This document shows, piece after piece, positions 35,389 to 44,689 of a DNA stretch of 56,932 bases (its first letter is position 1; every line of letters starts with the position of its first letter). Source of the DNA: an uncultured Armatimonadota bacterium (GTDB lineage Bacteria > Armatimonadota > Fimbriimonadia > Fimbriimonadales > Fimbriimonadaceae); assembly GCA_903899015.1 (NCBI GenBank), contig CAIUHP010000080.1:1-56932 (forward strand), written 5' to 3'. The translations under genes and the position numbers were made by a program. Under the pieces are notes generated by a model, which was not told where the DNA came from, did no database searches, and worked only from the letters and a program-made list of their open reading frames with translations.

Positions 35389-36240
35389 TTAGTTACAGCC
35401 TGACCAATCATCAAATAGGATCGATGAGTTGGCCCTGAAGTACTTGTTTGATGCAACGCACTCCGGATCCAGCGGGGCTAAACCGAATTGGTCGGTTGAA
35501 GTATCGAGGGCGTAGATGATTGATTGCTTCATCGTTTTGGCGTGACCATCGGCGAAAACATAGTTCGCCTGCATACCGTTGTGTCGCTGTGGCTTCTCCC
35601 AACGGTCTCCCGCGTAAGTCTTCGGTGCACTCCGAGAAACCCCGTCCCACCATTCTTCAAAATAAGGTGGAGTGAGCTTATTCGCTTCCCTAGACTCGCC
35701 CGCAAAAACAAGTGATCCCGGATCTTCAGCAACGGTGTGGCTGATTGGTGGCGACACCGCGGGATCGTCAGGGCTGTAACCGGCTGGTGGAGAGTAATTA
35801 CGATTGGCTAGGTGGTAATTGATGCCATAGGATGGAAACCGGGAGGTTGCCTTCGATGGATCGGGGTTAGCCGTCGAATTATCATCAGGACATCGCCACA
35901 TGCTTCCAGCCGCATCAAATGTATAGCCGGTGATTGTGGCGGCCACTCCGTTTTTGATATAGGGCTGTAAAATGCCGTACCAGATGTTAGCTTGGTTTTC
36001 ATATAAGCCGTGATTAGGGTGCGAGAAATTTCCTTCGGTAGCGCCGGGCACGTAATAGTCGTCGTTATCGTTGGAATACATCAGCTCGCCAAGACCCAAG
36101 TTCTTCTGGTTGCTGAGGCAGGAAGTCTGCTTTGCAGCCTCCTTGGCCTGAGCAAATACTGGAAAGAGAATCGCGGCTAAGATTGCAATAATGGCAATAA
36201 CCACGAGCAGCTCAATAAGCGTAAACGCCTTTATTTTCAT
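35389..36240 (-). CDS. Pseudopilin-like protein with prepilin N-terminus and H-x-DG C-terminus
   Basis: A 283-aa protein with the prepilin cleavage/methylation signature [21 protein letters not shown] and a hydrophobic helix. The C-terminal end carries [17 protein letters not shown], the H-x9-10-DG motif of DUF1559-type proteins that expand greatly in Planctomycetota and Armatimonadota. Such proteins are presumed surface or type II-like pilins, possibly binding substrate. The start lies two bases after the stop of the GntR/LacI regulator gene, so the two are co-transcribed, and the glycosidase follows downstream. Role in glycan capture is inferred from this context. Confidence 0.88.
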   Translation of the reverse strand: MKIKAFTLIELLVVIAIIAILAAILFPVFAQAKEAAKQTSCLSNQKNLGLGELMYSNDNDDYYVPGATEGNFSHPNHGLYENQANIWYGILQPYIKNGVAATITGYTFDAAGSMWRCPDDNSTANPDPSKATSRFPSYGINYHLANRNYSPPAGYSPDDPAVSPPISHTVAEDPGSLVFAGESREANKLTPPYFEEWWDGVSRSAPKTYAGDRWEKPQRHNGMQANYVFADGHAKTMKQSIIYALDTSTDQFGLAPLDPECVASNKYFRANSSILFDDWSGCN

Positions 36241-36242
36241 GT

Positions 36243-37382
36243 TTATGATTCCGAATGAGAGATAGATTTACTTGCGACAGCAGAGCTGTCGCGGACGACG
36301 AGGGCAGGATCCATAATCACCTGCTGTGATTCAAACTGGCTGAAACTTCGAGTCTGCATAACGACTTCGCATGCTCGCACTGCCATTGCACCCAAAGGCT
36401 GGACAACCGTTGTGAGAGGGGGATAGGTCATCCGGAGGAACGAAGGGTCATCGTAAGAGACAATCGAAAGTTCGTTTGGAACTGAAATTCCTTCTCGTTG
36501 AGCAATCCCCAATATCTGCATTGCCAAATGTGGGCCCGCGGCAAATACCGCCGTAAACCGATCGTCGGAATGAAGGCGGAGATTGAAATGATCCATCGTG
36601 GAGCCTTCAAGTCCACTTGTTGTCTGTCCTAAGATCACGTCATCCTCGTTGAGTTCAAGTTGCCTGCCCTTTAGTGCGACTCGAAATCCTCTCAATCGGT
36701 CAACAGTGTTGGAATCGTCGGGACCACCACCAACGAAGGCAATTCTCTTGTGCCCTAGTTCAACTAAGTGATTGACTGCTAGAGCTGCGCCAAGCAAGTT
36801 GTCACTGTCAATGGTATTCACATGTCCAACTTCCCAAGATGACCCTAGGATCGTGACTGCCATTCCCATCTGACCCAAGGTTGATAGTTCTGCTGCCGAT
36901 GCAGGGTCAGGGTTCATGGCAATCAAGACCGCATCATCCGTCCCAACGAACTGTTGAGTAAATTCCGGATCCATTGGAATGATGTCCACTCGAATGTTAA
37001 GTGCTTGGAAATAGTTCCGGATGCCCCAGTAGAGCGATCCATGGTAGTAATCGTCGACCGCACCGGCTAACGCCATGGGGCGCATCAGGATGACGCACCT
37101 GTCGAGAGCCTTTGCAGGCCGTTCTGCTACGAATGTTCCCCGCCCTTTTTCTCGTAGTAACCATCCTTCTGCAACGAGTCCCAAAATGGCCTTATTCGCG
37201 GTCATCCGACTCACCGCAAGGTGATTGGCAATCTCGACTTCTGAAGGAAGCGCAGAGCCGACCTTTAGGCCATCGCTAAGCAAGGCATCCAAAATGCGTC
37301 TACGCACTTGGATGTGAGCAGGGACATTTGAGCTCTTATCAATTGCTCCACCCAGAAGGCCCGTCTCGTGCGAATGATCCAT
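36243..37382 (-). CDS. GntR/LacI chimeric transcription regulator
   Basis: From the ATG at 37382 the protein has 379 residues: a GntR winged-helix domain ([46 protein letters not shown]) then a LacI-type periplasmic-binding-protein domain ([52 protein letters not shown]). This AraR-like layout senses a sugar and represses sugar-use genes. ATGs at 37388 and 37400 are alternatives, but the latter would place the operator inside the coding sequence. The frame continues to 37547 without homology. A TTGCGA-17-TATACT promoter overlaps the GTATATAC palindrome directly before the start, indicating autorepression. Confidence 0.88.
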   Translation of the reverse strand: MDHSHETGLLGGAIDKSSNVPAHIQVRRRILDALLSDGLKVGSALPSEVEIANHLAVSRMTANKAILGLVAEGWLLREKGRGTFVAERPAKALDRCVILMRPMALAGAVDDYYHGSLYWGIRNYFQALNIRVDIIPMDPEFTQQFVGTDDAVLIAMNPDPASAAELSTLGQMGMAVTILGSSWEVGHVNTIDSDNLLGAALAVNHLVELGHKRIAFVGGGPDDSNTVDRLRGFRVALKGRQLELNEDDVILGQTTSGLEGSTMDHFNLRLHSDDRFTAVFAAGPHLAMQILGIAQREGISVPNELSIVSYDDPSFLRMTYPPLTTVVQPLGAMAVRACEVVMQTRSFSQFESQQVIMDPALVVRDSSAVASKSISHSES

Positions 37383-37388
37383 CGACAT

Positions 37389-37418
37389 TAGTATATACAT
37401 GGTTTTCGCGATTCGCAA
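37389..37418 (-). promoter_or_regulatory. Promoter and operator of the GntR/LacI regulator gene
   Basis: The minus strand reads TTGCGA (37418-37413), 17 bp, TATACT (37395-37390). The -10 element is part of AGTATATACAT around the palindromic core GTATATAC (37391-37398). The same core occurs before the divergent serine hydrolase gene. Predicted transcription would start within a few bases of the ATG at 37382. Confidence 0.6.
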
Positions 37419-37660
37419 GAGGAATGATAAAAACAACCTCTGACTAATTGCTACCCACGTAAGAAATCGGGGTGATTTCTCGGCAGGAGCGAAACAGACC
37501 ATCGGCATCGTTCTCATTTCGAACTCAAACCCGGAAAAAGACACCAACTTCGAACACCCGGTGGAACAAATGGTTTAAAGAGCGTGAAACAAAATCAGGC
37601 AGCTTAGAACTTGATTTTGACACCTGATAGCACCTTCGAGATGCAATTTCGCAAGCCGGT

Positions 37661-37672
37661 CAGTATATACTG
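37661..37672 (+). promoter_or_regulatory. Operator palindrome CAGTATATACTG
   Basis: A perfect 12-bp palindrome containing the GTATATAC core also found at the regulator promoter. It includes a TATACT (37666-37671) suitable as -10 element, nine bases before the ATG at 37681. No good -35 box is seen. Likely bound by the adjacent GntR/LacI regulator; GntR-type regulators of the TreR/AraR kind use similar TGTATATACA-like sites. Confidence 0.6.
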
Positions 37673-37680
37673 CGACGATC

Positions 37681-38613
37681 ATGCTCACTTGGCTACCTCT
37701 GCTGATATTTGCGGTCAAACCTGAATTGTCGATGCAAAAGCTATCACGTGAAATGGATAGGACATGCCATCTGTTTCATGGAAAGATCGGATACTTCGTC
37801 AAGAACTTATCGACCGGAGAAACCATTGGGCTCAATGCCGATACTCAGTTTCCGTCAGCCTCAACAATCAAGACCGTCATCATGATCGAGGTTGCGAACC
37901 AGATAAACGAAGGGAAATTTATGTGGACCGACCAGATTCGGATCCCCGAGAAGAAGCTCAGGAACTTGAGTATGTGGGCGGGCTACTTAGAAGAAGGAAC
38001 GTCCGTCAACATAGATGGTTTGACCAATCTCATGATGAACGTGAGTGACAACACTGCGGCGGTCATGTTGGCTGATCGAGTCGGAGTTGAAAATATTGAA
38101 AACCGAATGATGCGATGGGGACTTAAGGACACAGCTTGCACCATTCATGAACCACCAACCAATACAAGGTTACGGACACTTCAGAAGAAATTTGCCAATA
38201 TGGGAGTAACGACCCCGGCTGAGATGGGCGCGGTGCTAGAGCGCCTTTATCGAGGAACTGCTGTCCAAAACCGAGCCGCTTCAGAACGGATGCTTAGGAT
38301 CATGAGTCACCAGTATTGGGATGATTTCTTCGCAAGTCAGATCCCATACAGCACAATCATTTGTTCAAAAGTCGGTGCATTGGAGCGAAGTCGAAGCGAT
38401 ACCGCGATTGTCTATGGGCCAACTCCCTATTTAATTACCGCCTACACCGACGATTCGTTAGACAGATCATGGGGTATTCATTGTGAGGGCCATGATACGT
38501 TACGCACGTTAAGCCGTCTCGCCTGGCAGTATCTTGAACCTAAGCATCCCTATTCGCCTCCCAAAGGGGCAGATAAGTGGTTTCCTACTGGAGCAGGAGT
38601 CGAGGATTCATAA
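37681..38613 (+). CDS. Exported class A beta-lactamase-fold serine hydrolase
   Basis: A 310-aa protein with a short hydrophobic N-terminus. The active-site motifs of the serine beta-lactamase/DD-peptidase fold are present: Ser61-Thr-Ile-Lys64 (SxxK), Ser122-Asp-Asn124 and Lys230-Val-Gly in place of KTG. The class A omega-loop signature ExxLN is not seen; the region reads HEPPTNTR. I therefore call it a serine hydrolase, not a resistance enzyme. Its target may be peptidoglycan or another peptide. It is divergent from the GntR/LacI regulator and carries the same operator, so it may belong to that regulon. Confidence 0.82.
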   Translation: MLTWLPLLIFAVKPELSMQKLSREMDRTCHLFHGKIGYFVKNLSTGETIGLNADTQFPSASTIKTVIMIEVANQINEGKFMWTDQIRIPEKKLRNLSMWAGYLEEGTSVNIDGLTNLMMNVSDNTAAVMLADRVGVENIENRMMRWGLKDTACTIHEPPTNTRLRTLQKKFANMGVTTPAEMGAVLERLYRGTAVQNRAASERMLRIMSHQYWDDFFASQIPYSTIICSKVGALERSRSDTAIVYGPTPYLITAYTDDSLDRSWGIHCEGHDTLRTLSRLAWQYLEPKHPYSPPKGADKWFPTGAGVEDS

Positions 38614-38733
38614 ATTCCGAATTCGACGTTGAAGCAAATGGAATTTGTTGGCTCCCCTCTTTCGAAAGAGCGGGCACGTTGCGCCATCCATTGCGCTGTT
38701 GGATCAAAAGATCGTCCAACACATGGCACGAGA

Positions 38734-39621
38734 TTAGACCGCTTGAGCGGATTGAGAACTTGACCGATCCTCTCGGAGATTCTCGAGCGTAAAAGTGGTG
38801 ATTTCCATCGCCGTAAACAGAAACGCCGATAACGCGAGATAGCTGATACCCATCGTGATTCTTTGACTTCGAGTGGTTATCTGCCCACCTACGGGGTCAG
38901 CTGTTCCCCGCTTGAGTCCGTTCCAAACGTGAGGAATGGAAAAGAGGACAAGGATCCAAATCATTGGATTCCGTATAAATCCGGTAACCGACATCCCCAC
39001 GACCGCTACGATGCCTAAAATCCAAATATAGGGTGAAACGGCACCCACGATGCGTCCGCCATCCAGCGGAAAGACGGGAACCATATTGAACAGGTTGATC
39101 GCAAAGGTGAAAAAGGCGGCCCCCAGGAACAGGCCATTACCGGTCGCCAGAAAGATTCCCCACATCAACATGCCCGCAAACGTTCCACCAATCGGTCCAC
39201 CAATTCCGATGAGCGCTTCGCCCCATGCCGATTGGGCCCATTTTTTCTGTACGATCAAGGCACCAAAGCCAGGCAGGAAAATTGGCGCAGAAACAGGCAC
39301 ACCTAGGTATGCGGAGGCAGCAACGTGCCCGAGTTCATGAATCAAAATGCCGATCACGAATACAACGGCGAACCACCACCCAAACCTTAAGGAATAGAAC
39401 CACATGCTTCCAAACATCGTGATTCCGGTCACAAGGAACTTTGCCCCTTTTAGAACCTTGAGGACTGGAAGGAGAATCTTTCCCATCCAAGCAATGGCCA
39501 CCCCAATTGCACCAAGCGGGCCTTTTACCTTCTTGGCGATTTTTTGTGATGCCGCTCCTGCTCCGTGTTGACCGTATCTCGGAGGAGGCGTGGGCAGAAT
39601 TGGAGGTGGTTCGATGCTCAT
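38734..39621 (-). CDS. Site-2-type membrane metalloprotease (M50)
   Basis: A 295-aa protein with a Pro-rich cytoplasmic N-terminus and about six membrane segments. The zinc site HELGH is at residues 95-99 and the second family motif is NMVPVFPLDGGRI. Site-2 proteases cut substrates within the membrane, for example anti-sigma factors. It is the last gene of a three-gene run with two secreted LTxxQ-like proteins (10-nt gap). An ECF sigma/anti-sigma pair with a membrane anti-sigma lies 9 kb away; a link is possible but not shown. Confidence 0.9.
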   Translation of the reverse strand: MSIEPPPILPTPPPRYGQHGAGAASQKIAKKVKGPLGAIGVAIAWMGKILLPVLKVLKGAKFLVTGITMFGSMWFYSLRFGWWFAVVFVIGILIHELGHVAASAYLGVPVSAPIFLPGFGALIVQKKWAQSAWGEALIGIGGPIGGTFAGMLMWGIFLATGNGLFLGAAFFTFAINLFNMVPVFPLDGGRIVGAVSPYIWILGIVAVVGMSVTGFIRNPMIWILVLFSIPHVWNGLKRGTADPVGGQITTRSQRITMGISYLALSAFLFTAMEITTFTLENLREDRSSSQSAQAV

Positions 39622-39631
39622 TCTTTACGAT

Positions 39632-40327
39632 CTATTTCTTTTTCTTGGAAACAGGAGGCGTGTACAACTTGTGCCATGTCAAAAGCTGACCCGGGGTTAG
39701 GAGTGCCTCAATTTGTTTATCAACGGCAAGTTTCTCCTTCCTGATGCGTTGTCGTTCCCCTTCGTAACTATTGAAAACGTCCATCTTCTTCTTCTCGTAA
39801 GCGGTTTGATCGGCTTCCGGTTTTGGTGCCGGGATCTTCTCCATAGCCTCACCGACCATCCCCTCAACGTCATCTTCTTGCTTGTGAAATCTCTGAATCA
39901 GAACGTTGATCTTTTTCAGCTGAGTAGGCGTTAGTGCAACTTTGGCTGCGATCGTAGGATCAGAAAGAGCTTCGGTTCCAATTTGACTGACACCCAGTCT
40001 CAAAACCGTTTCCTTCTGTGCTGGCGTCAAAACCGAAAGGTACGCATTTGCAAGCCGCGCATCATTGACCTCAATCGCCTTTTGGGATGGCTCTTTCGCA
40101 CTCTGAATCTTGGTGGATCCGTCCTCATACTGTTTCAACGCTTGACGAGAAGCTTTTAACTGCGTTGCGTTGAGCTTCAGGTCCTTGGCAACATAAGGAT
40201 TGGAAACCAAGAATGCCGAACGTTGGGGCACGGAAAGATAGGGAGCACTCGGTACTTCTTGGGCGAACGCAAGAGAAGTACCGAGCGCAGAAAACGCGAT
40301 GAACGCTAAAAGAGGAGTTTTCATCAT
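39632..40327 (-). CDS. Exported helical protein with LTxxQ-like motifs
   Basis: A 231-aa protein with a signal peptide ending AFA/QEV. The mature part is strongly charged and helical, with LTPAQKE, LTPTQLKK and LTPGQLL motifs reminiscent of the LTxxQ repeats of Spy/CpxP-type periplasmic proteins, and a Lys-rich C-terminus (VSKKKK). It resembles the next gene upstream in design. Such proteins occur widely in Planctomycetota and Armatimonadota; role unknown, envelope stress buffering is a guess. It starts 25 nt after the upstream stop. Confidence 0.65.
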   Translation of the reverse strand: MMKTPLLAFIAFSALGTSLAFAQEVPSAPYLSVPQRSAFLVSNPYVAKDLKLNATQLKASRQALKQYEDGSTKIQSAKEPSQKAIEVNDARLANAYLSVLTPAQKETVLRLGVSQIGTEALSDPTIAAKVALTPTQLKKINVLIQRFHKQEDDVEGMVGEAMEKIPAPKPEADQTAYEKKKMDVFNSYEGERQRIRKEKLAVDKQIEALLTPGQLLTWHKLYTPPVSKKKK

Positions 40328-40351
40328 AACGACCTTTTTTGAGAAAGTGTT

Positions 40352-41065
40352 CTAGCTTCGAACAAACGGCTTACCGCCAAGGGCCTTGTACGCCGCAAGC
40401 TGCTTTGGTGTTACGACGGACTCAAACTCTTTTTTCGTTTGCTTGGCTAGTTGTTCGATCTCAGACTTTCTTTTCGCCAATGCCGCATCATATTGCTTCC
40501 GAACTTGATCATTCAATTTCTGTTCTTCCGCCTGAGTTTTTGGGTGCACGTTTTTGTAAGGCGCAATGACCTGCGCATAGACTGCCTGGGTGATCTTTTG
40601 GTTGGCAAGCGCTCCCTTTTCAAACACCTTTCTCGCTTTGGTAAGTTGAGCATCCGTCATTCCTAACTTCTTGGACACGACGGTGTCGAGCATGCCTCGC
40701 ATGCCCACGCTTTGAAGCGTTAGCTCTCGTAATCGACGCAACTGAGCTTTTGTAAGGTGAGAAAGAACTTGCCCCTGTAATTCCAGAAAGTATTTTAGAA
40801 GCGTTGGATCATTGTCCGAAATTTTTCTAGGATCCTGCCCCGCTCGCGAAATCTGATCTTGATAGGCACGAATCTTCGTGCGGTTTTGATCTGCATATTG
40901 GTTCAACAATACGATTTGTGGCTTCGTGAGACCGATATCGGCCTGTACTTTCTTATTGACCAACAGTCGAAAGTCAGCGACATGCGAGTCAAACGGATCC
41001 ATCGCTTGGGCATAGGCAGTAACAACTGCTAACACCCCTAATAACACAGTAAATACCTTCTTCAT
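40352..41065 (-). CDS. Exported helical protein, distant paralogue of its neighbour
   Basis: A 237-aa protein with a signal peptide (VFTVLLGVLAVVTAYAQA). Like the following gene it carries LT/MT/VTxxQ-type motifs (IGLTKPQ, LTKAQLRRL, LGMTDAQLTKA, VVTPKQLAAY) in a charged helical chain. Both proteins seem to share an ancestor and act outside the cytoplasm. It lies 41 nt after dnaE and may be co-transcribed with it. Confidence 0.65.
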   Translation of the reverse strand: MKKVFTVLLGVLAVVTAYAQAMDPFDSHVADFRLLVNKKVQADIGLTKPQIVLLNQYADQNRTKIRAYQDQISRAGQDPRKISDNDPTLLKYFLELQGQVLSHLTKAQLRRLRELTLQSVGMRGMLDTVVSKKLGMTDAQLTKARKVFEKGALANQKITQAVYAQVIAPYKNVHPKTQAEEQKLNDQVRKQYDAALAKRKSEIEQLAKQTKKEFESVVTPKQLAAYKALGGKPFVRS

Positions 41066-41106
41066 ATTGCCATCCCTGTCTACAATTCCAAATTCGACTT
41101 GGTTCC

Positions 41107-44100
41107 CTACGCAGCTTCTTGATGGTGAATTTCGAGTTCACATCGAGCAATTGATGTCGAAACAGCCTTTTGGAAAACCTCAGTGGGGTTCACGTGATAG
41201 GACAGATAGAACGGAGTCGTATTTTGCCCGTTCATGATTTGGACGAGCACTTCGTAGTCTCCTGGGTGTTCTTCAATCAACTGACGTAGTTTGAACATTT
41301 GACCTTCGGTTGCCCGCCAGATGGAAATAGTCACGATTCCCGCTGCCTGACCACCCTTAGCGTATTCTGGGAACAGTGACGCTTCAAGGGCTTTGATATC
41401 TTCAAGTCGAATCTCAATCGACTTTTCATTTCTCATTTCCCGATGCATCACGTATCCCGTCGCTTGAACGACAGTGTCCTTTGTCAGTTGATCTTTAAGC
41501 TTTTCAAACGTCGCAGGAAACGCAATCAGATTCGCGACGCCACTAAAATCTTCAATCGAAATCGTCGCCATTCGTTTGCCTTCATTTTTTGTAATGATGG
41601 ATTTGAATTTCGAGATAACTCCCGCGATTTTTACGAACGTATTCTCATCTTGCTCCTGGATGCTTGCGCAGGTGTGGGAAGCACTTTGAGCGATGACTCG
41701 TTCGTGACCTCTAAGTGGGTGATCAGAAACATAAATTCCCATCACGTCCTTCTCCATCGCCAAATTCTCACTTCTTGTTGCCATTGGACAATCAGGAAGT
41801 GGCGGATAGGAAGTGTGAGCAGGGCCCGAATCCTCGCCAAACAGTGAATTCTGACCGGCTAAGCGAGACTTGTTTTGGGTGTCGGCATATTGCAGGGCTC
41901 CCTCAACATAGGCCAAAAGCTTCTTTCGGTTTGGATCGATGCTATCCAATGCGCCCGCTCGAATCAAGCCTTCCGCGGAAGTACGGTTAAGTCCCGCCGG
42001 ACGAACTCGATCGCAAAATTCAAAGAGGTGGGTGTAAGGACCATTTTCAGTTCGATCCTGAATAATGCCTTCCACGATTGCTTCGCCCACACCTTTGATC
42101 GCAGCTAAACCGAACCGAATACCGGTTGACGTCGTTTCCTTACCGCTGCGTGAGCGAGACACGATGGTGTCTTCGATCGAGAAATCACGCATCGATTGGT
42201 TAACGTCAGGTTGAAGAACAGGAATCTTCTGTCGTCGACATTCTTCGATCGAAGCGGTAACACGGTCTTCTTTATCGAGGTACACGCTCAGAAGAGCGGC
42301 CATATATTCTTCCGGAAAATTGGCTTTCAGGTATCCCGTCTGGTAAGAAAGAATTCCGTAGCAAACGGCGTGAGCCTTGTTGAAAGCATATCCTGCAAAT
42401 GGAAGGAGAAGTTCCCAGATCTTCTCGGCAGAAGCTTCGAGAACGCCCGCAGCGGCAGCACCTTGAAGGAATTCGACTTTCATTCCTTCCATCGCCTTGA
42501 CGTCCTTCTTACCCATCGCACGGCGAAGGATGTCTGCTTTGCCGAGGCTGAATCCGGCGATGGCTTGAACAAGCTTGAGAACTTGGTCCTGATAGACAAT
42601 GATTCCGTAAGTCTCTTCCAGAATCGGTTTCATGCGCTCATCGAGATATTCGGCCTTGATCTTTCCGAATTTAGTATCAATGAAGCGAGGAATGTGCTCC
42701 ATCGGTCCGGGCCGATAGAGCGCGATCATAGCGGACAGCTCTCGAATATTAGCGGGTTTGAGTTGCTGCACCCATCGGGTCATTCCCCCACCTTCAAGCT
42801 GGAACACACCAGTCGTTTCGCCCCGACCGAGCATTTCGTACGTTTTGGTGTCACCTTCGGGAAGGTTTCTTACATCAATATCGATGCCCTTCCTGCGCTT
42901 GATGTTCTCTACGCAACGCGCGAGAACCGTAAGGTTGCTTAGGCCCAGGAAGTCCATTTTGAGAAGACCGATCTTCTCTAAAATTCCCATTTCATAGGCG
43001 GTAACTGCCTGACCATCATTGCCTCGGTAAAGAGGTACGTAGTCCACGAGAGGGTCTTTGCTAATGACCACACCCGCGGCGTGAACACCCGCATTGCGGG
43101 CGATGCCTTCGACCGACTTAGCGGTATCAAAAAGGCTCCTCATGCGAGGATCGGAGTCCACTATTTGTCGGAATTCGGTGAGTTCTTTATAAGCCCGATC
43201 AAGATTCCAGCCAGGCAATGTCGGAATCGTTTTTGTGAGTCGATCGGTTTCTTGGGGCGTATATCCTTGAACTCGGCCGCAGTCCTTGATCGCCGCTTTC
43301 GCGCCTAAAGTTCCAAATGTTACGATCTGGGCAACATGGTCGGTGCCGTACTTCTCGGTGACCCACTGAATAATTTCTTCGCGTCGGGCGTCCTCAAAGT
43401 CCATGTCGATATCCGGCATGGAGATACGTTCAGGATTCAAGAAGCGCTCGAAAGTTAAGTCGTATTCAACCGGATCAACATCGGTAATGCCGACGCAGTA
43501 TGATACTAGCGAGCCAGCCGCCGAACCACGAACGCCAAAGTAAATGCCTCGGTCTCGCGTTGCTTGAGCAAACTCCTTGACCAGGAGAATGTAGTCGTGG
43601 AAGCCAGTCTTCTTAATGACGTCAAGTTCGTAATTTAGACGGGCTAAAGATTGTTCGGGATCTTTCGTCCGCTCTCTCAGACCTTTCTCGGCGACTTGTC
43701 GAAGGTAATCGAACGAATCCATACCTTCCGGAACTTCCGGCGTTGGCATGGGAGCACGCTGCTTGTCGAGCTCAACATCGCACATATCCGCGATCATGGA
43801 GGTGTTCTCCAAGGCCTCCGGGTGCATTTTGAAGAGTTCGCTCATCTCCTCTTTCGATTTAAGATAGAAGTTATCGTTCGCGAACTTCATCCGCTTTTCG
43901 TCACTAACGTTGGCACCGGTCTGAATGCAAAGCAGTACGTCGTGCGGAGTCGAGTCGGTCCGGCACAAGTAGTGAGCGTCGTTCGTAACAACGGTTGGCA
44001 GCTTCAGTTCTCGTGAGATTCGGAGTAGCGAATCCTTGATCTGGTCTTGCTCTGGGATCCGATGGTCTTGCAGTTCGATAAAGAAATTACCGTGACCGTA

Positions 44101-44598
44101 AATCTCGTCATACATGCCCGCAATGTGCTGAGCCTTGTCATAGTTCCCTTTCAGAAGCTCCTGACAAACTTCTGAACCGAGGCAAGCGCTGGTGGCAATG
44201 ACGCCTTTGCTATGAGCGCGAAGAATATCGTGATCGACTCGTGGATACTTGGAATACCCCTGAAGGGCTGCAATACTACTCAGCTTGCATAGGTTTCGAT
44301 AACCTTCAAGATCTTTGGCAATGAGTAGGAGATGGTAAGCACTCTTCTCTCCGTCTGCCTTTTTGTTGTGAATCCCTTGGGGAGCAACGTATGCTTCGAC
44401 ACCAAGCAGGGGCTTGATACCGGCTTTCTTGGCCTCCATGTAGAACTCCATTACACCAAACATCACTCCATGGTCAGTGATGGCGAGAGCCTCCATTTCC
44501 ATCTCTTTGGCGCGCTTCACCATTTCTGGGATGCGGTTTGCGCCATCGAGAAGCGAGTACTCCGTATGGTTATGGATGTGGCAGAATTTTTTGCACAT
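41107..44598 (-). CDS. dnaE: DNA polymerase III subunit alpha
   Basis: A 1163-aa replicative polymerase of normal length. The N-terminal PHP domain starts FCHIHNHTEYSLLDGANRIPEM and has ITDHGVMFGVMEF. The catalytic palm contains GVRGSAAGSLVSYCVGITDVDP and the acidic FLNPERISMPDIDMDFEDARR with the metal-binding aspartates. Finger motifs such as YRPGPMEHIPRFIDTKFG, the helix-hairpin-helix region, an OB-fold and a short C-terminal tail follow. It synthesises the chromosome with the sliding clamp. The gene sits in a long minus-strand run between a glycogen debranching enzyme and two secreted proteins, an unusual setting but probably only a local arrangement. Confidence 0.97.
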   Translation of the reverse strand: MCKKFCHIHNHTEYSLLDGANRIPEMVKRAKEMEMEALAITDHGVMFGVMEFYMEAKKAGIKPLLGVEAYVAPQGIHNKKADGEKSAYHLLLIAKDLEGYRNLCKLSSIAALQGYSKYPRVDHDILRAHSKGVIATSACLGSEVCQELLKGNYDKAQHIAGMYDEIYGHGNFFIELQDHRIPEQDQIKDSLLRISRELKLPTVVTNDAHYLCRTDSTPHDVLLCIQTGANVSDEKRMKFANDNFYLKSKEEMSELFKMHPEALENTSMIADMCDVELDKQRAPMPTPEVPEGMDSFDYLRQVAEKGLRERTKDPEQSLARLNYELDVIKKTGFHDYILLVKEFAQATRDRGIYFGVRGSAAGSLVSYCVGITDVDPVEYDLTFERFLNPERISMPDIDMDFEDARREEIIQWVTEKYGTDHVAQIVTFGTLGAKAAIKDCGRVQGYTPQETDRLTKTIPTLPGWNLDRAYKELTEFRQIVDSDPRMRSLFDTAKSVEGIARNAGVHAAGVVISKDPLVDYVPLYRGNDGQAVTAYEMGILEKIGLLKMDFLGLSNLTVLARCVENIKRRKGIDIDVRNLPEGDTKTYEMLGRGETTGVFQLEGGGMTRWVQQLKPANIRELSAMIALYRPGPMEHIPRFIDTKFGKIKAEYLDERMKPILEETYGIIVYQDQVLKLVQAIAGFSLGKADILRRAMGKKDVKAMEGMKVEFLQGAAAAGVLEASAEKIWELLLPFAGYAFNKAHAVCYGILSYQTGYLKANFPEEYMAALLSVYLDKEDRVTASIEECRRQKIPVLQPDVNQSMRDFSIEDTIVSRSRSGKETTSTGIRFGLAAIKGVGEAIVEGIIQDRTENGPYTHLFEFCDRVRPAGLNRTSAEGLIRAGALDSIDPNRKKLLAYVEGALQYADTQNKSRLAGQNSLFGEDSGPAHTSYPPLPDCPMATRSENLAMEKDVMGIYVSDHPLRGHERVIAQSASHTCASIQEQDENTFVKIAGVISKFKSIITKNEGKRMATISIEDFSGVANLIAFPATFEKLKDQLTKDTVVQATGYVMHREMRNEKSIEIRLEDIKALEASLFPEYAKGGQAAGIVTISIWRATEGQMFKLRQLIEEHPGDYEVLVQIMNGQNTTPFYLSYHVNPTEVFQKAVSTSIARCELEIHHQEAA

Positions 44599-44689
44599 CA
44601 GTCGTTAGGGATGCCGGCACGACTCAACAACGAGTCAGCTATGGGCACCTCTATTGTGACGGTCTAAAGGGGCTCGGTGCGTCAGAAAT

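Noticed and set aside
37681-38613. Beta-lactam resistance gene
   Set aside because: SxxK and SDN motifs are present, but the class A ExxLN omega-loop motif is not seen and KTG is KVG; a general serine hydrolase is the safer call.
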